Source: Gnetum montanum (taxonomy: Eukaryota > Streptophyta > Gnetopsida > Gnetales > Gnetaceae). Taken from it: a DNA stretch of 64,000 bases. Each line of letters begins with the position of its first letter. The stretch's first letter is position 1. The position numbers were made by a program, and so were the translations under genes. The stretch is taken from NCBI GenBank assembly GCA_015680685.1, contig MNCI01007868.1, forward strand, positions 174,221 to 238,220, written 5' to 3'. This document shows, piece after piece, positions 58,570-64,000 of the stretch. A model generated the notes under the pieces. It had not been told where the DNA came from and made no database searches. It worked only from the letters and a program-made list of their open reading frames with translations.

Positions 58570-59170
58570 GACCATAGCGATGATATGGTGTAGTAGGATA
58601 GTGGAGGAAAGAGGCATATAACATAACAGACCAATTAATTAGTCAAGGTGATAAAGGTTTATGTGGTCTTTAATGTTTTACATAAGTTACAAACTTGTAG
58701 TGTGTAAGACTCACAACGTGTAAGGCTATAGCATATAAGTCTCACAGCATGTGGGACTTATGCATGTGGAAGGTTGTAGCATGTGAGGCTATAGCTTGTA
58801 GAGATATAGCGTATGGGGGTTGTAGCTTATAGCTTGTGGAGCTATAACATATGGAAGTTGTAGCCTATAACTTGTAAAATTATAGTGTATGAAGGTTTCA
58901 ACCTATAGCTTGTGAAGCTATAGCACACAAACGTTGCAGCCTATAGCTTGTGAAGCTATAGCTTATGGAATGAGTATATTCAATAAAGGTATAATGCATG
59001 AAGGTTGTAGCCTATAGCTTATGAAGCTATAGCTTATGGAATGAGTATAGTCGATAAGGTATAATGCATGAAGGTTGTAGCCTATAACTTGTGAAGCTAT
59101 AGCTTATGGAATGAGTATATTCGATAAAGCTATAGCATATGATATGAATAGGCCTTAAACACACTATAAT
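58570..59170. repeat. Leader of element F with AGCTTGTGAAGCT repeats
   Basis: Right of the TTAGT duplication this continues element F. The 8+3+8 hairpin TATAGCTT-GTG-AAGCTATA recurs. Early units are about 38 bp apart (58864, 58902, 58940) and later units 70-71 bp (58940, 59011, 59081), each with GTTGTAGCCTATA. No coding frame. Confidence 0.75.
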
Positions 59171-60194
59171 TGTAAAAGAAAATATTTTTTGATATTTGTT
59201 TTGGTTTTTCTAATGTATGTGAACAAATGAAAATATACTGTAGCGTACAAAAGGAAAAGGCCAAAAATTGCAAACTGCAAATAGTAAAAATAAAGACTCT
59301 AATATGTACTATAATTGCAAGGTAGTGTAGGGGCTAAGACAACACTATGCACTACATTGTAAGAATTAATTTTTTCTTTGGTTGCAAAGTGCATGGAATG
59401 AGAGCAGCACTGTATATTGTAACTATGAAATTAATAGCAAAAACTACCGTAAATAAAACTAATCACTATGCCACACACTAGGTGTTTGAAAAACCCAAAA
59501 AAAATTTTTGTTTAACCAAATGAGCTTACAAGCTAAGGTAGATACAAGTAGGGAATTGTTTTTGCAATAGGTTTTTGGTGAAGAAGTTAGGTAGAGGCCC
59601 TCTTAGCATTAGAAACTGTAATGATGGAAAATTTTAGTGCTGGAAAACCAAAAGATCTTGTGTAGAATAGTTCAACTCATAAATTCATGGGCCTTGAAAA
59701 GGATTTAAAGCACCATAAATAGTTTTGTCAATTGCTTAGGAACTTAAAAAATCTATTAGGGTAATGCAAAAATGGAAATAAACTACAATGAAGACATATA
59801 AAATTGTCGTGTAGCACAAGATCTAAGAACAAATAAAGTAGAAGAACAACATAGCCAAAAAAGAAATAACTGCAAATCTTATATTAAATGCTGTAGTCAA
59901 CAAATACCAATATGAGAGATTAGAAAGGTATAGATCAAGGCTTTTAAAGCTTGAAAAATTAATAGCCTGCTATGATCTAGTGTAGATTGCAAGGTGTGTA
60001 TTGCATAGAGTTTGCATTGGTTTCTTGGTTTGATCTACAATATAATAAATTTTTGCTTTGGGTTCTATGCTAAAAAATTAGCATTACCAAAGCTGAGAAA
60101 AGGCTGTAAAAGTTTTGGTTCAAAGCTCTACTATATTCTACAAAGAGATCTACCACAAGATTACTTAAAAAATTTTGAGAGATGGATCAAATTT
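59171..60194. other. AT-rich part of element F LTR or leader
   Basis: No gene. It probably includes R-U5 of the F LTR, since a TATA box lies at its right border, but I could not find a primer-binding site or LTR ends. Confidence 0.35.
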
Positions 60195-60206
60195 GTTATT
60201 TATAGG
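60195..60206 (-). promoter_or_regulatory. TATA box of F-associated LTR
   Basis: Minus ACCTATAAATAAC, in the same position relative to a hairpin-repeat array (to its right) as in element A. Confidence 0.45.
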
Positions 60207-60289
60207 TTGTGAATTTATTGTGCTGGCATATGTTACATTTTTTGAGTGTTACAAGTTATTCATGGGCTAAAGTGTAGCATGTGGGCTTA

Positions 60290-60735
60290 AAAAACAAGTG
60301 CCACATGCTACCCCACACACTACCACAACGTGTATGATTGAGATGTATAATGTATGAAATTAAAGCCCAAATCTCACATGTTGCCTCACACGTTGCCATA
60401 GCGTGTGGAGCTAGAATGTGTAGTGTATGAAACTAAAGTCCACATTTCACACACTACCTCACATATTGCCATAGTGTGTAGAGCTGAAATGTATAGTGTG
60501 TTAGATAAAAAGGTCTATATTTTTTGTAGCTTGTAGAGTACTTTTATCTCCCATAAGGTAGCATAAATAGAATTTGCAGCTTGTGGAGAATTTTTAACCT
60601 CCACAAGCTAGACTACATGGGATTTGTAGTGTGTGGAGAGTTTTTAACCTCCACAAGCTAGAATATGTGGGATTTGTAGTGTGTGGAGAGTTTTTAACCT
60701 CCACAAGCTAGAATATGTGGGATTTGTACATGTAG
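60290..60735. repeat. Hairpin tandem repeats in U3 of F-associated LTR
   Basis: First part (60300-60500): units of about 90 bp with CACACTACC, CATAGTGTGTAGAGCTG and GTATAGTGTG. Second part (60570-60735): 50-bp units (GGGATTTGTAGTGTGTGGAG...) with starts at 60619, 60669 and 60719. AGCTTGTGGAG and CTCCACAAGCT form a perfect 11-bp stem around AATTTTTAAC at 60573-60611. Confidence 0.8.
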
Positions 60736-61420
60736 ACTACAAATTAGATTTTTTACATTGAAAAATTACTTGAAATTTGATCAATACAAGGCCATAGGAT
60801 AAGATTTTTTTGGGGGAAAAACAAAGCAATTGTTTTTGCCTTTGGATCTCCACCAAATTACAACAAACATCTTGGCCATGGGTTTTCACTTATAACATGA
60901 ATTTTTCTTAAGGTGCTTTAAAGACTGCTATCATTGCCATACCTACAATTCCTAGTTTTAGTGCCATGATGAGTGTGAAATTAATAGGAATAGGTGGGAT
61001 CATGGCTTTAGATGGGTAGTATGTGATGGGTAGATATTTGGGGATTATAGTAATCAAAAACATTAATGGCTGTAACACTGAGGGATTTGTGGGTGCATAA
61101 TTTGACCTTGTGTCTATGCAAGGGCCTATTGGAGGTGGAGACGGGGTGCCTTGAATGGTCTTGTTGATCGAACAGGGACTTAACAAAAGCAAATGGGGTG
61201 TAGCATAGTTAGCTGTGATGCTAATGCAAAATGATGCTAAGTGTTGAGTGGTGTTTGCGATGTCAACGGTGTTAATAGAGGTGAGTGTAGTCAAGGGTTT
61301 CGATGAGAAATGAAGGTGTTAACATGTTGGGACCATCACCTAGGCATGGTTATGCATTGAAATGATAGAAAATGCTAGTAAAATGTTGAAAAATGCAAGT
61401 AAAAATGCTAAAAATGCAAA

Positions 61421-61422
<2 letters not shown>
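60736..61422. other. Sequence between F and G LTR-like units
   Basis: No convincing gene. A 128-codon minus frame (60908-61294) is rich in T, I, P and N without a recognisable motif and lies in probable R-U5 of G. Confidence 0.3.
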
Positions 61423-61423
<1 letters not shown>

Positions 61424-61471
<48 letters not shown>

Positions 61472-61472
61472 N
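61424..61472. repeat. (GA)24 microsatellite ending in an N
   Basis: Uninterrupted GA dinucleotides followed by an unresolved base at 61472; the true length is uncertain. Confidence 0.95.
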
Positions 61473-61803
61473 CACCACCCCAAATAGGGTTGAGTGTAGT
61501 TAACTCCAAAAGGGATGAGAAGGTATGTGATGTACAAGAGGCATAGTGAACAATGTAGTCATAGTCTTAGGAGTGTTTGGCTACAAAGACTGACATTCTG
61601 TTGGGGTGTCTATGCCTACCAAGTTTGCCATCACAGTGTGTAGTGGGCTGCAGTGTCCTATGGTGGGCTATGGTAGTACACAACTCTACCTTTCTTTGGT
61701 TCACTATAATGCCTTTGGTTTTTTTATCTACCCAAAATGCCAAAATGCTCAAATTTGCCAACTTTGATTCAATTTTGTGAACCCTTAAAACATTGAGGGC
61801 TGG

Positions 61804-61813
61804 GGTATTTATA
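61804..61813 (-). promoter_or_regulatory. TATA box of LTR-like unit G
   Basis: Minus CCTATAAATACC, close to the element A LTR context CCTATAAATACC, with a dyad array to its right. Confidence 0.5.
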
Positions 61814-61859
61814 GGGCTAGGTTTAGCATGAAATGTAGAGAGATTGCCATGTGGTAGTG

Positions 61860-62725
61860 GGATGGTTAGAGCTACGCTGTCACCCATCTACGCTCTCCAC
61901 TAAGGCTAGCAATGTTGTGCTTTACTATGACTACACTACTAACTACATGTATATGCACCAAGAGGACCAAAATGTACCTAAAAAATGCAACTTTGGAGAC
62001 TACACTTCGGGACTATGCTCTCCACTATCTTGCATGGGGTTAAGCATAGTTACAATTTGGGGATAAAAAGGGTACAAAAATATGCATTTTCTGCTAACTA
62101 CACTTGTTGGAGGTGAGTTGGAGATGAGCTAAATGCTAATTCTATGTTGTGGAGGTCTTTGGAGGCTATTCTGGTTGACTATGCTCTAGACTGGGGGAGA
62201 GCATAGTCCTTTGCAAAAAAAGGCTATGTGCTAACTAAGCTCTTCATGGAAGGCTAACTATGCTCTCGACTGAGGATGAGTAGAGTTCCAGCACTTGTCA
62301 AAACTTACAGAAACTGACTTCCAGCTGACTATGCTCAACTACGCTCCAGGCTGGTGGAGAGTGTAGTCTCAACACTTAGAGAAAAATCTACAAAAACTAT
62401 GCCTTCATGTTAACTCCACTTGACTATGCTCTAGGGTAGTGAAGAGCATAGTCTCAGCACTTAGAAAAATTTGCAGTAGTTGGCTTGACACTTATAAAAT
62501 TTTTCAAAACTAGCCTTCTATTGAGCTAACTGCACTCGAGGGAAATGGAGAGTGTAGTCTCAACCATTAAAACATTTCTACAAAAAACTAGTTTTTTGAG
62601 TTAACTATGCTCTCCACTAGGCTGACTACACTATGGGGCAGTGGAAAACATAATCCAGAGGAGAGCATAGTTAAACATCAAAACACCATAGTGTAGTCAG
62701 CCTAGTGGAAAGCATAGTCTAGAGG
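61860..62725. repeat. Dyad-repeat array ACTATGCTCT/AGAGCATAGT in unit G
   Basis: The words GACTATGCTCT, CTAACTATGCTCTC and GACTACACT alternate with complements GAGAGCATAGT, GAGAGTGTAGTC and GAAGAGCATAGTC. At 62177-62208 GACTATGCTCT and AGAGCATAGTC form a perfect 11-bp stem. Units are 60-100 bp and irregular. It is placed like the U3 arrays of A and F. Confidence 0.75.
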
Positions 62726-63090
62726 AGTGGCTTGAGAGATGTCGACAAAAAACATCAAAACACCACAGCAAGCCTAGCACCAACATCATTCTTCAATACC
62801 TGATTGGATGTTGCTGTGCCATGCTCAAGAGTGCTATGGATGGTGGTATGCTAGAAGTAAAAGGTGTAGGTAATACGCTAGGGATAAAAGGGGAGATGAG
62901 GTGCAAACGGGATGTCATGATGCAGGATGTAAAGTAAGCATAATTGATGGTGACCATGGTATTAAAGTGGCTTGCCCTGAAAATGATGACCTCTTATTAG
63001 AGTACTCATGAGAGAGTTAGTGTGCATTCAGGGCTAGATTGGTTGCAAAATTATAGTGCTATTGATTTGCTTGGGGATGTGCTTTTTCCC
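62726..63090. other. Right part of unit G
   Basis: No gene and no clear LTR end; ordinary sequence. Confidence 0.3.
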
Positions 63091-63094
63091 CTTT

Positions 63095-63172
63095 ACTCTT
63101 TTTTTTTTCCTTTTTATTTTTATTTTTTTTGCTTTTCTTTATTTTTTTTGCTTTTCTTTACTTTTTTTTGCT
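63095..63172. repeat. Poly-T/TTTTGCTTTTC repeats
   Basis: Runs of T broken by C and by TTTGCTTTTCTTT units repeated three times. Low complexity. Confidence 0.9.
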
Positions 63173-63710
63173 ATGAGGTGAACCTACTTTGGGTCCTACA
63201 CACTGCTAAATGCTAACTACATGGTGCTTTCCATCAAGTGGATTGTGTGCCATCGGATGGGCTTTGGTTTGATGTTTGCGAAATCATATTGCGTTTGTAG
63301 GACAGGTTGTTCCTCCCTAGGATGACTTATTTTACATCCACTTGGGCTTTGAGTAGCCAATAGAGGCTCTTCATAGGACAACTTATGTTATGTATACCTT
63401 GGATTCTATGGTTTAACTTGAGAGAGTTCCATATAGCCATAGTGTGTATGCATCATAGGGGTTTGCAATCTTGACTATGTAGGGGAATGCAAGAGTATCA
63501 AGGCATAGGGATGGATGTAGGTAAGCTATAACAAGGTTATAGGGATGTGCACTTTTGAGTGAGTTAGCTAGTCTAATCATGCACATTAGAGTAATATAGT
63601 GACTTGCTGCTATGATGAGATGCATCTTTGCATAATCTCCTAGGGCTTCATCCTACAAATACAACTCCAAGAAGACAAGAAAAAAATACACAACACATAA
63701 TGCAAACAAA
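63173..63710. other. No feature recognised
   Basis: Short open frames only; no motif and no repeats of note. Confidence 0.4.
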
Positions 63711-63714
63711 ATGT

Positions 63715-63930
63715 CAGGGGTGATGATGCTGCAAGTGCTCCAAAGGTTGTGCCAATTGTAGGTGTTTATAAAGCTAGCAAAATGCTAGGGGGCAATGATG
63801 CTGTAAGTGCTCCAAAGGCTAAATCGATGGCCAGTGCTCAAAAAACTAGCAAAATGGTGAGAGGGGGGGGAGGGGGGGGTGGGGGGATGATGTTGCAAGT
63901 GCTTCCAAGGTTGCATCAATTGTAGGTTCT
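63715..63930. repeat. Imperfect tandem repeat GATGATGCTGCAAGTGCTCC
   Basis: Copies start at about 63720, 63790 and 63885 and share GCAAGTGCTCCAAAGG; two of them end in AACTAGCAAAATG-like text. In plus reading, copies encode A-V-S-A-P-K-type peptides, but the frame is broken by G runs. Confidence 0.65.
63862..63885. repeat. G-rich tract
   Basis: Runs of 8, 8 and 6 G separated by single A or TG. G-quadruplex-capable on paper. Confidence 0.85.
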
Positions 63931-63977
63931 CCATTCTAGGATTGTAGTATTTCCTACCCACGTGGTGTAGAAAAGTT

Positions 63978-64000
63978 GGGGGGGGGGGGGGGGGGGGGGG
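63978..64000. repeat. Terminal poly-G run (23 G)
   Basis: The window ends in 23 uninterrupted G. This may be real or a sequencing or assembly artefact at a contig or scaffold edge. Confidence 0.8.

Noticed and set aside
60908-61294. 128-codon minus ORF as a gene
   Set aside because: No recognisable domain, biased T/I/P composition, and it sits in LTR-like DNA between arrays.
63862-64000. G-quadruplex regulatory element
   Set aside because: G runs are at the window edge and could be an artefact; no promoter context supports a function.

Overview
The window looks like a gene-poor, repeat-dominated stretch of a large seed-plant nuclear genome. I see no bacterial-style gene density, and almost every recognisable protein is a decayed LTR-retrotransposon protein. 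The motif families (Ty3/gypsy of the Athila type and of the Tat/Ogre type, plus one Ty1/copia element), the low GC, the deep nesting and one fragment resembling a plant organic cation/carnitine transporter fit a gymnosperm or another giant-genome plant. The species cannot be named from the sequence. All gene calls come from my own reading of translations; no database search was run.

Layout. 1-6896: element A, minus strand, Tat-like. It has a long LTR, a primer-binding site and one gag-protease frame broken by stop codons, no reverse transcriptase, a tandem-repeat 3' spacer and the end of an antisense two-exon ORF. It sits in element B (6897-14724, minus, Athila-like gag-pro-pol with 5' LTR). 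B sits in element E (plus, Athila-like pol from 14725, then an accessory ORF and a 3' LTR ending at 27916). E is also interrupted by a gag-only Ty1/copia element (17319-22754, minus). 27917-33983: low-copy-looking DNA with tRNA-like SINE relics and a transporter gene fragment with its own promoter. 33989-40451: element D, minus, same LTR family as E, flanked by a GTAGC target duplication; it lacks pol but keeps an open accessory ORF. 42275-44666: a decayed Tat-like gag (element F) interrupted by element C (44672-58564, minus, Athila-like, TTAGT duplication), which carries a solo LTR of the D/E family at 51135-52029. 58570-64000: F leader and LTR-like sequence and a further LTR-like unit (G), full of short hairpin repeats, ending in a poly-G run.

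The most interesting signal is regulatory. In the D/E family the U3 part of the LTR carries a 6-bp palindromic core (GATATC) repeated at spacings of exactly 14 or 17 bp. The same core with the same spacing (14, 17, 14, 14) recurs inside element E, next to a TATA box, upstream of the accessory ORF. In the C family a different core (GTCGAC/GTTGAC/GTCAAC) shows the same 14-bp phasing in both the LTR and the internal position. This suggests a second, internal promoter for the accessory ORF, co-controlled with the LTR. The Tat-like and copia LTRs here carry their own dyad-motif arrays.
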